From Streptomyces sp. NRRL S-1022 (GTDB lineage: Bacteria; Actinomycetota; Actinomycetes; Streptomycetales; Streptomycetaceae): 64,000 nucleotides of DNA. The DNA lies in assembly GCF_000720135.1 (NCBI RefSeq), contig NZ_JOIU01000010.1, positions 139,114 through 203,113 of the forward strand, read 5' to 3'. Positions 35,387 to 43,139 of the stretch are shown piece by piece. Position 1 is the first letter of the stretch. Every line of letters begins with the position of its first letter. A program made the position numbers and the translations under genes. A model generated the notes under the pieces. It was not told the DNA's origin. It saw only the letters and a list, made by a program, of their open reading frames with translations, and ran no database searches.

Positions 35387-36360
35387 CCACAATCCCGTAC
35401 ACCCTCGTCATGGTCCCGCCCCTGCCGGCGGAGACCCACTCCTGGCCCGAACGGCTCGGCCTGGCCGTGCCGGGGATCAAGGTGCTCTGTCCCGAAACCC
35501 CCGAGGACGTACGCGCCGCGCTGGTCGACGCCGACGCCGCGTACGGCACGCTCACGCCCGAACTCCTCGACGTGGCACAGCAGTTGTGCTGGCTACAGGC
35601 TCCCCAGGCCGGTCCGCCCCCCGGCTTCTACCACCCCGCGCTCGTACGTCATCCGGTCGAGGTGACGAACATGCGGGACACCTACACCGACCATGTCGCC
35701 GCGCACACCATGGCGTTGGTCCTGGCCCTCGCCAGGCAGCTGCCCCGCTACGTACGCGAGCAGACGGCTGCCACCTGGGCGCCGGACTGGTCGGACGGGG
35801 CGGTCGTGCCGCTCGCCGAGGCGCGTGCGCTCATCGTCGGTACGGGTGCGATCGGTGCCGAGACGGGACGACTGCTCGCCGCGTTCGGCACCCAGGTGGA
35901 GGGCATCGACGCCCGGGTCACCGCTGCGCCGCCCGGCTTTGTACGGGTACTGCCGCCGGACGCCCTCGATCGCGCACTGCCCCTTGCGGACATCGTGATC
36001 CTCGCCGTGCCCCACACCCCCCACACGGAGGGGCTGATGGACGCGCGCCGGCTGGCGGCGATGAAGGACGGGGCCTGTCTGGTCAACGTGGGCCGCGGTC
36101 CGACCGTACGTCTCGACGACCTGGTCGCGGCCCTGGACACGGGACGTCTGCGGGGCGCTGCCCTCGACGTCCTGGAGCGGGAGCCGCTGCCGCCGGAGCA
36201 CCCTCTCTGGCGCCATCCCAGAGCGCTGATCACCCCGCACGTGGCCGGGGTGGGACCGCATGCGGCGGAGCGACGGTTCGAGGTGCTCGCGGAGAACGCG
36301 CAACGGTTCGCCGACGGACGGCCGTTGATCAACGTGGTGGACAAGTCGCTATGGTTCTGA
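35383..36360 (+). CDS. D-isomer-specific 2-hydroxyacid dehydrogenase, second copy (GhrA-like)
   Basis: 325-residue oxidoreductase with the nucleotide fold ALIVGTGAIGAETGRLLAAF, catalytic Arg in NVGRGPTVRLDDL, Glu in DVLEREPLPPEHPLW and His in ITPHVAGVGPHAAE. The long HxP-free lid DTYTDHVAAHTMALVLALAR is typical of the glyoxylate/hydroxypyruvate reductase side of the family. Two different dehydrogenases in one operon suggest two redox steps, or activity as a heteromeric set. The ATG overlaps the previous stop by four bases. Confidence 0.87.
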   Translation: MTTIPYTLVMVPPLPAETHSWPERLGLAVPGIKVLCPETPEDVRAALVDADAAYGTLTPELLDVAQQLCWLQAPQAGPPPGFYHPALVRHPVEVTNMRDTYTDHVAAHTMALVLALARQLPRYVREQTAATWAPDWSDGAVVPLAEARALIVGTGAIGAETGRLLAAFGTQVEGIDARVTAAPPGFVRVLPPDALDRALPLADIVILAVPHTPHTEGLMDARRLAAMKDGACLVNVGRGPTVRLDDLVAALDTGRLRGAALDVLEREPLPPEHPLWRHPRALITPHVAGVGPHAAERRFEVLAENAQRFADGRPLINVVDKSLWF

Positions 36361-37526
36361 CGACCCCGGAAGCCGACCTCCGCGCCGCCGTGACCGTCGA
36401 GCGCCTGGAGACCTTCACGGTGGCCCTGCCGACGCTGCGGGACTTCGCGGTCGCGGGAGGCGGCGTCACCACCCGGGGCCGGCCCGCCGTCCGCGTACTC
36501 GTCAAGGTCACGGCGTCGGACGGGAGCACCGGGTGGGGCGAGGCGACACCGATCCCGTCCTGGACGTACGAGACCACCGAGTCCGTCGTGTCCACCCTGA
36601 CCTACTACCTGGCGCCGGCCGCGACCGGTCTGCCGCTGTGGGACCTCGACGGGCTCGTGCTGGCCTGCGACCGCGCCATCCGGCGTGGCTGGTCCACCGG
36701 AATGCCGCTGGCCCGGGCCGCCCTGGACGTCGCCTGGCACGACGCCCTGGCGCGTTCGCGTGGGGTGAGCCTCGGCGAGCTGTGGGGGAGGCGTCGCCAC
36801 GACACGGTCGAACTCTGCTGGGTCGTCACGGGAGTTGACGAGGCTGCCGTCAGAGACTCCGTCGCGGAGGGACAGGCCGACGGCTATCGGCACTTCAAGG
36901 TGAAGACAGGACTCACACCCGGTCAGGACGAGGCCGCGGAAGTCGCCCGCGTGACGGCCGTACGGGAGGCCGCCCCCGACGCCCGGCTGATCGTCGACGC
37001 CAACCAGGCCGGCACCCAGGACTCCGCGCTCCGTCTCGCCCGCAGCCTCGCACCGCTCGACATCGCCGCCCTCGAACAACCACTGCCCGCGAACGACATC
37101 GACGGACTGCGCCGGTTGCGCGATCTCAGCCCCGTCCCCATCGCCGTGGACGAGAGCCTGCGGCACCCCACGGATCTGGCCTCGTTCGTCCGGATGGGCG
37201 CCATCGGCATCGCCGTCGCGAAGGTGCAGCGCTGCGCCGGGCTCACCCTGGCCCTGCGCCAGTGCCAGCTGGCCGAGGACTGCGGCGTGGCCCTGATGGG
37301 GTCGGGGCTGACCGAGTCCGACATCGGCCTCGCCGCTTCGCTGCACCTGTTCGCGGCCCACGACCTCATCGCACCCGCCGACCTCAACGGTCGGCAGTTC
37401 CTGATCAGCCCCTACGCCACGGGCCCTGTCATCCAGGTCCGCGCAGGGGTGGCCGAGGTGCCGTCAGGCCCGGGCCTCGGTATCGGCATCGACGAAGGGA
37501 TCGTACGAGAGCTGGATCTGTCATGA
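36351..37526 (+). CDS. Enolase-superfamily enzyme, muconate-cycloisomerase (MLE) subgroup
   Basis: 391-residue enzyme with an N-terminal capping domain (5-130) and a (beta/alpha)7-beta barrel. Barrel residues: Lys-x-Lys in YRHFKVKTGL, metal ligands Asp in LIVDANQAG, Glu in ALEQPLP and Asp/Glu in AVDESLRHP, and a facing Lys in AVAKVQRCAGLTLAL. A Lys on both sides of the barrel marks the MLE subgroup (cycloisomerases, epimerases, syn-dehydratases), so action on a sugar-acid lactone is plausible. The ATG at 36351 lies ten bases inside the upstream gene. The substrate is not determined by sequence. Confidence 0.85.
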   Translation: MVLTTPEADLRAAVTVERLETFTVALPTLRDFAVAGGGVTTRGRPAVRVLVKVTASDGSTGWGEATPIPSWTYETTESVVSTLTYYLAPAATGLPLWDLDGLVLACDRAIRRGWSTGMPLARAALDVAWHDALARSRGVSLGELWGRRRHDTVELCWVVTGVDEAAVRDSVAEGQADGYRHFKVKTGLTPGQDEAAEVARVTAVREAAPDARLIVDANQAGTQDSALRLARSLAPLDIAALEQPLPANDIDGLRRLRDLSPVPIAVDESLRHPTDLASFVRMGAIGIAVAKVQRCAGLTLALRQCQLAEDCGVALMGSGLTESDIGLAASLHLFAAHDLIAPADLNGRQFLISPYATGPVIQVRAGVAEVPSGPGLGIGIDEGIVRELDLS

Positions 37527-37601
37527 CCTGGACCGTCATGACCTTTCCGGGACTGTCATGACCTTGACATGGAGACGTGTCGTCACACGAAGGAGCCGCT
37601 C

Positions 37602-38393
37602 ATGAAGAGTCGATCGACAACGCGCCGGTCTCACCGCCGCGCTCTCTGCCTGCTCGCAGCACCCGCACTCGCGGTCAGCGTCCTGGCCGCGGTACCCAGC
37701 GCGTCGGCGAACGCCGCCGCCTGCCCCGCGCCGGCCGCGGCCATCGGCCTGAGCAAGGCCTGGAAGCTGCAGCTGCCCATCCCCAACAGCACCGGCTCAC
37801 CCCAGGAGATCTTCCAGCCCGCTCTGGCGACCTATGCCAAGGCGCCCTGGTTCACGACCAACGCGAGCTGCAACGCGATCCTGCTCCGAGCCGCCGTCAG
37901 CGGAGCCACCACCAGCAACTCCGGCTACCCGCGGTCCGAGCTGCGGGAGATGAACGCGGACGGGACGGCGACCAGGAGCTGGCCGTCCACATCGGGCACC
38001 CACACCATGGTCGTCGACCAGGCGATCACTCACCTCCCCAAGACCAAGCCGCACGTGATGGCCGGGCAGATACACGACTCCGACAGCGACGTCACGTCGT
38101 TCCGTCTGGAGGGGACCAGCCTGTACATCACCTCGTACAACACCACCCACTACAAGCTGGTGACCTCCAACTACAAGCTCGGGACCCGCTTCCAGGGGAA
38201 GTTCGTGGCCCACGACGGAAAGGTCGACGTCTACTACAACGGTGCCCTCAAGGCCACCGTGGCCGCCGCGTTCGACAGCGGCTACTTCAAGGCGGGTGAC
38301 TACACCCAGGCGAACTGCAACAACTCCTCGCCGTGCGACTCCTCGAACTACGGCGAGGTCGCCCTGTACGGAGTGAAAGTGACGCACAGCTGA
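37602..38393 (+). CDS. Secreted alginate lyase, polysaccharide lyase family 7
   Basis: 263-residue extracellular lyase cleaving alginate by beta-elimination. The signal peptide (about 1-39: basic SRSTTRRSHRRA, hydrophobic core, ASANA) precedes a single PL7 beta-jelly-roll. All three family motifs are present: RSELREM (111-117), QIHD (156-159; the QIH type is usually linked to guluronate or poly-MG preference) and YFKAGDYTQ (228-236). Catalytic Gln156/His158 and the late Tyr are intact. The ATG at 37602 has AAGGAG upstream. It is the seventh gene of the operon, 75 bases after the enolase-type gene, and is followed by a hairpin. Confidence 0.93.
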   Translation: MKSRSTTRRSHRRALCLLAAPALAVSVLAAVPSASANAAACPAPAAAIGLSKAWKLQLPIPNSTGSPQEIFQPALATYAKAPWFTTNASCNAILLRAAVSGATTSNSGYPRSELREMNADGTATRSWPSTSGTHTMVVDQAITHLPKTKPHVMAGQIHDSDSDVTSFRLEGTSLYITSYNTTHYKLVTSNYKLGTRFQGKFVAHDGKVDVYYNGALKATVAAAFDSGYFKAGDYTQANCNNSSPCDSSNYGEVALYGVKVTHS

Positions 38394-38401
38394 GGTGAAG
38401 G

Positions 38402-38427
38402 GGCCGCCCTTCCTGCGGAGGGCGGCC
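38402..38427. terminator. Hairpin between the two alginate lyase genes
   Basis: GGCCGCCCT / AGGGCGGCC with an eight-base loop, directly after the PL7 gene. With only 80 bases to the next gene it may be a partial terminator or an mRNA-stabilising stem rather than the end of the operon. Confidence 0.6.
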
Positions 38428-38472
38428 TCGTGCCTTCGCTCCCTGTTTCACCTGGCTGATCGGAGTTGACCA

Positions 38473-39708
38473 ATGAAGGCCCCGGACACCGCCGTCCTCG
38501 ACGGCACCCGGCTGCAGCAGGCGAGGGTCCGCCTGGAGCAAGGCGACCCGCAACTGCGGCGAGCCGCCGAGGCGTTGACGGCCCGCGCCGACCGGTGGCT
38601 GGACCAGGGCCCCTGGACAGTCGTCGACAAGCCCAGGCCCGCACCCGGCGGCGACGTCCACGACTACCTGAGCCAGGCCCCCTACTGGTGGCCCACCGAG
38701 GCTCCGACGGCCGACAACCCCTGGGGCTGCCCGTACGTCCAACGGGACGGACAGCGCAACCCCGAGGTCGACTCCGGAACCGACCGCCAGAACCTCGAGA
38801 AGGTCTTCGACTCGACGTACGACCTGTCCCTGGCCTGGTACTACACGGGCAAGCAGGTGTACGCCGAGAAGGCGGCCCTGGTCCTGCGCACCTGGTTCCT
38901 CGACCCGGCCACGCGGATGAACCCGCACCTGAACCACGCCCAGTTCATCCCCGGCAAGTACGACGGACGCGCCATCGGCGTCATCGACTTCTCGCAGTCG
39001 TACACCAGCGTCGTCGACGCCGTCGCGATCCTCGACACGGGCGCGCCCGGCTGGACGAGGGCCGACCGGACGGTGATGTCCCGGTGGAACTCCGACTTCC
39101 TCGACTGGTTGAGGAACAGCGACTTCGGCAAGGAGGAGGAGACGGCGGCCAACAACCACGGCACCTTCCACGACATGCAGCTCGCCGCCCTCGCGTACGC
39201 GACCGGCGACAAGGACCTGGCCCGACGGACCGTGCTCGACGCACGCGTCAAGCGCATCGACCCACAGATCGCGGCGGACGGCAGCCAGCCGCAGGAGCTG
39301 ACCCGGACCAGGAGTTGGCACTACTCGACATTCGACCTGGTCGCCCACACCCGGCTCGCGGCGATCGGGGAGCGCGTCGACGTGAACCTGTGGGACTACC
39401 GGGGACCGGACGGGCAGAGCCTGTTCAAGGCCGTGGACTACCTGCTCCCGGCCGCGACCGGAACCGCCGCCTGGCCGCACCCGGAGATGGAGTTCCTCCG
39501 GTACGCGGCGACCGACGTCGTCCACGCCGCGGCCGACGCGGGAGACGAACGGGCACAGCAGGCCGTCCCCCTCCTGGAGGCACCGCCCGGCGGTGACCTG
39601 TGGGCGCTACGCCCGGCGGCCGAGCAACTGGACTCCATAGCGGCCCGACCGGCACCCGCGGGCGGGACGCGTCGGCCGTTCGGGCTCAGCTCGCGGCGAA
39701 GCGGTTGA
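38473..39708 (+). CDS. Alginate lyase family protein (PL5-like, non-secreted)
   Basis: 411-residue (alpha/alpha)-toroid lyase of the Alginate_lyase (PF05426) type. Diagnostic stretches are VHDYLSQAPYWWPTEAPTAD, the NNHG block (residues 227-230, ETAANNHGTFHDMQLAALAY) and RSWHYSTFDLVAHTRLAAI with Arg280/His283/Tyr284. No signal peptide is seen (MKAPDTAVLDGTRLQQARV), so it may act inside the cell on imported oligomers, complementing the secreted PL7 enzyme. Bacterial PL5 enzymes usually favour mannuronate. It is the last gene of the alginate locus. Confidence 0.88.
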   Translation: MKAPDTAVLDGTRLQQARVRLEQGDPQLRRAAEALTARADRWLDQGPWTVVDKPRPAPGGDVHDYLSQAPYWWPTEAPTADNPWGCPYVQRDGQRNPEVDSGTDRQNLEKVFDSTYDLSLAWYYTGKQVYAEKAALVLRTWFLDPATRMNPHLNHAQFIPGKYDGRAIGVIDFSQSYTSVVDAVAILDTGAPGWTRADRTVMSRWNSDFLDWLRNSDFGKEEETAANNHGTFHDMQLAALAYATGDKDLARRTVLDARVKRIDPQIAADGSQPQELTRTRSWHYSTFDLVAHTRLAAIGERVDVNLWDYRGPDGQSLFKAVDYLLPAATGTAAWPHPEMEFLRYAATDVVHAAADAGDERAQQAVPLLEAPPGGDLWALRPAAEQLDSIAARPAPAGGTRRPFGLSSRRSG

Positions 39709-40160
39709 GCACCTCCGACGCTGCGCGATGCGGTTGATGAGGATTTGATCGCAGTCACACCGTGTCGGCGCATCGAACTTCCGCCGGAGGCCGTCAAGCC
39801 TCCTAAGTGGTTCACGCAGCATGCGCAGGCGCAGGCCGGTGACTGGCTTCGCTCGCGTCTCTTTGTTGTTGAGGTCAGTGCGACATCGGGGATAAGTGAA
39901 GTGGTAAGGGGCGTCTGGCGTTGGCCCCTCGATTCCGCCGCGGTTCGAGAGAGGGAGACGGCAACCAGCACAGTCGCAGCGGCACGGTCTGCCACGGCGC
40001 AGCCTGCGCTCCTGGCATCGATCGGGATCCGGGCGCATCTGACGCACGGCTGTGGCAGTGACGCACGTTTGACGCACGAGGCTCTTCAGGGGGCCTGAAT
40101 TCCGCCCTCAATAACGTCTCTGATCTGCATATTTCCCGGGACTGGGGTAACCTGCACACC
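39709..40160. other. Right edge of the island, no intact gene
   Basis: About 450 bases. GC is lower around 39730-39900 than in the genes beside it. Three direct copies of TGACGCACG lie at 40040-40048, 40059-40067 and 40070-40078, next to the displaced methyltransferase end. Frames on either strand show no family I know. A short tail of an integrative element is the best guess. Confidence 0.5.
40040..40078. repeat. Three direct TGACGCACG repeats
   Basis: Three identical 9-mers within 39 bases, just inside the right copy of the 3'-end repeat; one more occurs at the left edge (25356-25364). Closely spaced direct repeats beside an attachment core resemble arm-type binding sites of tyrosine integrases. 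Confidence 0.55.
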
Positions 40161-40233
40161 TTCCCGATGACGCACCATGTGGAGTGCGTGGCGATCCTGG
40201 AGCCTGCCGAAAAGGGCCGCTGACCTGCGGTTT
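40161..40233. repeat. Right copy of the imperfect direct repeat (displaced methyltransferase 3' end, putative attR)
   Basis: Encodes FPMTHHVECVAILEPAEKGR-stop, the same C-terminus as the methyltransferase at 25151-25213, in an open frame but with no upstream gene. Ten bases at the left edge and the stop-codon region TGACCTGCGGTTT are identical; the rest is diverged, mostly at silent or tolerated positions. Confidence 0.75.
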
Positions 40234-40499
40234 TGTGTGTGGGCATTGTGTGCGGTGTGGGCGTTACGGGGGCTGTCCTGATGCTGAAATGACGCTCTTC
40301 CTGACGGGATGTCACCTGATTGATCATGCAGGTCATGCCAGGTGGAGGGCGCGTTCCCGCCGGGCTGTCTTTGCCGGAACTTGAAGGAAACTCGGCCGAG
40401 TTCAATAGGTCGGTCCGTAAGGGCTCCAGTGCCCGAGGAAGGGCCTTAGGTCGTCGGCTCGCGGGTCGGGACGTCGGGCAACCGGGGTGGTGAGCTCAG
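40234..40499. other. Spacer right of the displaced 3' end, no gene seen
   Basis: About 265 bases with T-rich stretches; no recognisable coding content until the serine-hydrolase tail starts near 40500. Confidence 0.4.
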
Positions 40500-40925
40500 C
40501 GGGTCAGCGAGTCCTACTACATCCTCGACGGCGATGGCGTCGAGGCGGCGTGCGGCGGCTTCAGCGCCACGGCACGTGACGTCGCCCGGCTCGGCGAGAT
40601 GCCCCGCTGCGGCGGAGCGGTCGGCGACCGGCAGGTCGTACCCGAGGAAGTGGCGACGACGATCACCAGCGGCGTCCCCGACGGCTATCCCCGGCGCGTC
40701 CGGTTCCCCGCCGCACCGCCCGACTCACCGGCCACGCTCTCCTGCCACGGCCTGTGGTGGATCCCGAACGGCCCCTGCGGCTCCTGCGTGGCCAGCGGTG
40801 CCCACGGCCAGCGGCTCTTCGTCTCACCCGGTCTCGACCTCGTCGCCGTCCACTTCGGCTCGCAGGTCATCTCCCCGGACGTGCCGGTCGCCCCGCTCGT
40901 CCAGGCGTTCCTGCGGATCGGGAGT
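40500..40925 (+). pseudogene. C-terminal fragment of a beta-lactamase-family serine hydrolase
   Basis: Continuous reading VSESYYILDGDGVEAACGGF, SATARDVARLGEM, CHGLWWIPNGPCGSCVASGA, HGQRLFVSPGLDLVAVHFGS and APLVQAFLRIGSQ is the C-terminal third of a class C-like serine hydrolase, with HG-type third motif (ASGAHGQ). The N-terminal part with the S-x-x-K serine is absent and there is no start. The frame then runs antisense through the toxin gene, so the original stop is also lost. Confidence 0.8.
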
Positions 40926-41323
40926 CAGACCTTCTCCGCGGTGACGCGCGGGTGGTCGGCGGTGAGCATGACCATGTCCTCGATGTCGGAGGTCAGGATG
41001 GTGACGCGGCCGGGCTGGGCGAGGGCGGTGGCGCAGAGCATGGCGTCGATGGCGTACTTGTGGCCGTGCAGTCCGGCCCTGCGCAGCAGGGCGGTAGCGG
41101 ACTGGGCGATCGCCTGGGTCACCGGCTCTACCCGCAGCCGCGACAGCGTCCACTTCAGGGCGGCGTCGTTGATCCGAGGGTGGATCACCTCGACGAGCAC
41201 CGCAGCCGAGGTGAGCACCGGAAGGTCGGCGTCGCGAGCGGCGGTGAGCCACTCGTGGACTTCCCGGTCGCGCTGCACGGCCTTGGCCAGCCCCTCGCTG
41301 CCCAGGACGAGCGCGCCGCTCAC
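40925..41323 (-). CDS. VapC-like PIN-domain toxin lacking the first catalytic Asp
   Basis: 132-residue PIN-domain protein of the type II VapC family. Conserved acids Glu45 (VLVEVIHPR), Asp93 (HKYAIDAMLCATAL) and Asp113/Asp116 (ILTSDIEDM) are present. The invariant N-terminal Asp (V-L-D-S-E-G in relatives) is Gly8 here (ALVLGSEGLAKAV; codon GGC), a single-base change from GAC. Loss of this metal ligand would be expected to abolish RNase activity. The GTG start overlaps the antitoxin stop by four bases, the normal VapBC arrangement. Confidence 0.82.
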   Translation of the reverse strand: MSGALVLGSEGLAKAVQRDREVHEWLTAARDADLPVLTSAAVLVEVIHPRINDAALKWTLSRLRVEPVTQAIAQSATALLRRAGLHGHKYAIDAMLCATALAQPGRVTILTSDIEDMVMLTADHPRVTAEKV

Positions 41324-41604
41324 GCGGCCGCCCCGGCGTCCGATGAGGTGCCGCCGGTGAGCCTGGCCCGCTTGGCGGCCACGCCCTCGGGATCGGCGGG
41401 GCCGTGGGTCTTGTCGAAGTCGGCGATCAGCTCGTCGAGGTTGTCACGCTCGATCTGCCGCTGCGCGGCCTTCTCCAGGTACGCGGACACGCCCCGCTTG
41501 CCGACCCGCTCGCGGATCGCTTGCAGGGTGCCGGCGGTCAAAGAGACGGAGATACCACTGCTGGGACCGTCGCCGGGAAGGAAGTCGGTGTCGTCGTCAG
41601 CCAT
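41320..41604 (-). CDS. VapB-like antitoxin
   Basis: 94-residue acidic-ended protein starting MADDDTDFLPGDGPSSGISV, with a ribbon-helix-helix-like SVSLTAGTLQAIRERVGKRG at its centre and VSAYLEKAAQRQIERDNLDE after it, then a flexible tail that would wrap the toxin. It is coupled to the PIN-domain gene. The ATG at 41604 was preferred over one 14 codons upstream because a perfect palindrome, the likely autoregulatory operator, lies between them. Confidence 0.8.
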   Translation of the reverse strand: MADDDTDFLPGDGPSSGISVSLTAGTLQAIRERVGKRGVSAYLEKAAQRQIERDNLDELIADFDKTHGPADPEGVAAKRARLTGGTSSDAGAAA

Positions 41605-41612
41605 GACACGAG

Positions 41613-41633
41613 TATGGCATTTCAAATGCCATA
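41613..41633. promoter_or_regulatory. 21-bp perfect palindrome upstream of the antitoxin gene (autoregulatory operator)
   Basis: TATGGCATTT-C-AAATGCCATA, eight bases upstream of the antitoxin ATG. Its AT content stands out from the surroundings. Type II antitoxins usually repress their own operon through such an inverted repeat. Confidence 0.75.
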
Positions 41634-41758
41634 GGGCGAGATCCACGGCGGCGCAGAGCCTCGATTGCCCTTCGGTTCTGCGTCAGAGGCTGCACGAAGC
41701 GCCCGTAGCGCACGTAATCCACATTGATCTTGAGTCCGTTTTGTGCCTCGCGAGTCGC

Positions 41759-41775
41759 TGAACTGCGGTTTTTTT
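41759..41775. repeat. Third attachment-like sequence TGAACTGCGGTTTTTTT
   Basis: GCTGAACTGCGGTTTT differs by one base from GCTGACCTGCGGTTTT at 40219-40234. It may be a further att-like scar or chance; there is no methyltransferase-like coding sequence in front of it. Confidence 0.35.
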
Positions 41776-41824
41776 ACAGTGTCGACCGCACTCGGTCCGG
41801 TGGGCCGCCCGTCGCGTTCCGGCG

Positions 41825-42110
41825 TCACCTGCTCCGGGGTGCGGTCGTGGGGTTGGCGAGGATCTGTTCGCGTCCGGCGGTGAGGGCGGCGTCGGCGCCG
41901 AGGGCTTCGGGGATGACGGTGACGGGGGTCAGGAAGACGGTCCGGCGCAGCCCGAGCCGGGCGTCGATGCCGGGCCTCAGCCAGGGCGGCCAGTTGGCGA
42001 GGTGGCCGCCGAGGGCGATGTGGCCGGGGTCGGCCAGGCCGGTGACCGCCTTGAGTGCGGCGCCCCGGGCGTGTCCGCCGCGGTCCGGGGCGGCCAGGGC
42101 GAACGGACGC
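41825..42110 (-). pseudogene. C-terminal fragment of a ROK-family protein
   Basis: Reads APDRGGHARGAALKAVTGLA, DPGHIALGGHLANWPPWLRP and VTVIPEALGADAALTAGREQ, then ILANPTTAPRSR-stop: the last ~90 residues of a ROK kinase/repressor. The sugar-binding and nucleotide-binding N-terminal parts are missing and there is no usable start. A promoter region for the rightward gene at 42201 overlaps its broken end. Confidence 0.72.
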
Positions 42111-42200
42111 GATGGTTCGGTGAGCGCCGAACCGTCCGGCCGGTACCGTGCCAGGTCCTGAGCGGGAGGGACCCGCGCTGGTGACGCCGGAGGCGACCCG

Positions 42201-42800
42201 ATGCCGGAGACGGACCTGAAGCAGCAGCTCGTCGAGCGGTTCCGCGAAATCAACGGAGACCATCCGATGACCGATGCCGACGACGTGTACGTCAGCGCGC
42301 AGTTCGCTGTTCTGGAGGAACTGTGCGCAGTCCATGGCCGTGATGCCGATGCGGTCCGCCGGCTGATGCTGGAGCAGCGTCTGCCGCTTCCGGGATACCT
42401 GCGCTCCGACGGTGCGGAGATGGTGCCGGCCGATCTGTTCGCTCTCGCCGACGAAGCCGGCGGGGTGGAGCTGCTCGAAGCGTGGTTCACCGCTCACTGG
42501 GCCGACCCGGTCGCCGGGAAGGCGGAGTGGAACGCGTATCTCAGCGGACAGTACGTGTGCCTGCACTCGGTGACCCCGGCCGCCATTCAGCGCAAGGATC
42601 ACCTGACGACCGCGATCGGTGCCGCAGCGAACGAGCCGGATGCGAGGTCAGCGCGGTGGTTGGACCGGCTGCACGCTCTGGTCGACGAACTCGACACGCT
42701 GGAACCGGCGTTCACGGCCTACGACCGTCTCCGGTTCGGCGGACCCACGTCCCGGGACACCTGCATCGACGCCGTGCGCGCCCGCTTCCCGCGCCCGTGA
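42201..42800 (+). CDS. Hypothetical protein (199 aa)
   Basis: Starts MPETDLKQQLVERFREINGD; mainly helical, with VYVSAQFAVLEELCAVHGRD, GYLRSDGAEMVPADLFALAD, FTAHWADPVAGKAEWNAYLS and CLHSVTPAAIQRKDHL. It has no signal peptide or TM helix. GGAGG lies seven bases before the ATG. The pattern (PLPGYLRSDGAEMVP, then HW-x4-A-x3-W) resembles DUF6058-type proteins found in streptomycete secondary-metabolism regions, but I am not sure of that match. It stands alone among remnants and is intact. Confidence 0.65.
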   Translation: MPETDLKQQLVERFREINGDHPMTDADDVYVSAQFAVLEELCAVHGRDADAVRRLMLEQRLPLPGYLRSDGAEMVPADLFALADEAGGVELLEAWFTAHWADPVAGKAEWNAYLSGQYVCLHSVTPAAIQRKDHLTTAIGAAANEPDARSARWLDRLHALVDELDTLEPAFTAYDRLRFGGPTSRDTCIDAVRARFPRP

Positions 42801-43139
42801 CCCGGAGTCGTGGGCGGCGCGTTTCACGGCCCGCCACCGTGGCCGGGCGGACCCCGCATGGGTGTTCTCACCGACGCAGGGTGAACGCGGGGCGCACCAG
42901 ACGAAGGTCGTCCACACCGAGAGCGGCGAACTGCGGCGCGAGCCGGCTCGACGGGCTCGTGGTGTGCACGGTGACATGGCGCCCTGCCGGCCGAACGAGG
43001 ACACGGCTCCGATGACCACCACACGAGCGTGCTCCTCTGCCGCTCGGTGCGGATACGCCTGTACCGCGTCCACCTGATGGCCGGAGGTCGGTCGGCTCAG
43101 CACGGTCTCCGGCGGCCCGCGCGCCCGTTCCCCCAGCTC
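42801..43139. other. Spacer, no gene assigned
   Basis: About 340 bases. Several short frames cross it, none with a domain I recognise; it may hold unreadable debris of the same age as the fragments on each side. Confidence 0.4.

Noticed and set aside
39745..40098. Frame at the right island edge as a possible integrase remnant
   Set aside because: No R-H-R-Y tyrosine-recombinase residues or serine-recombinase motif could be found on either strand.
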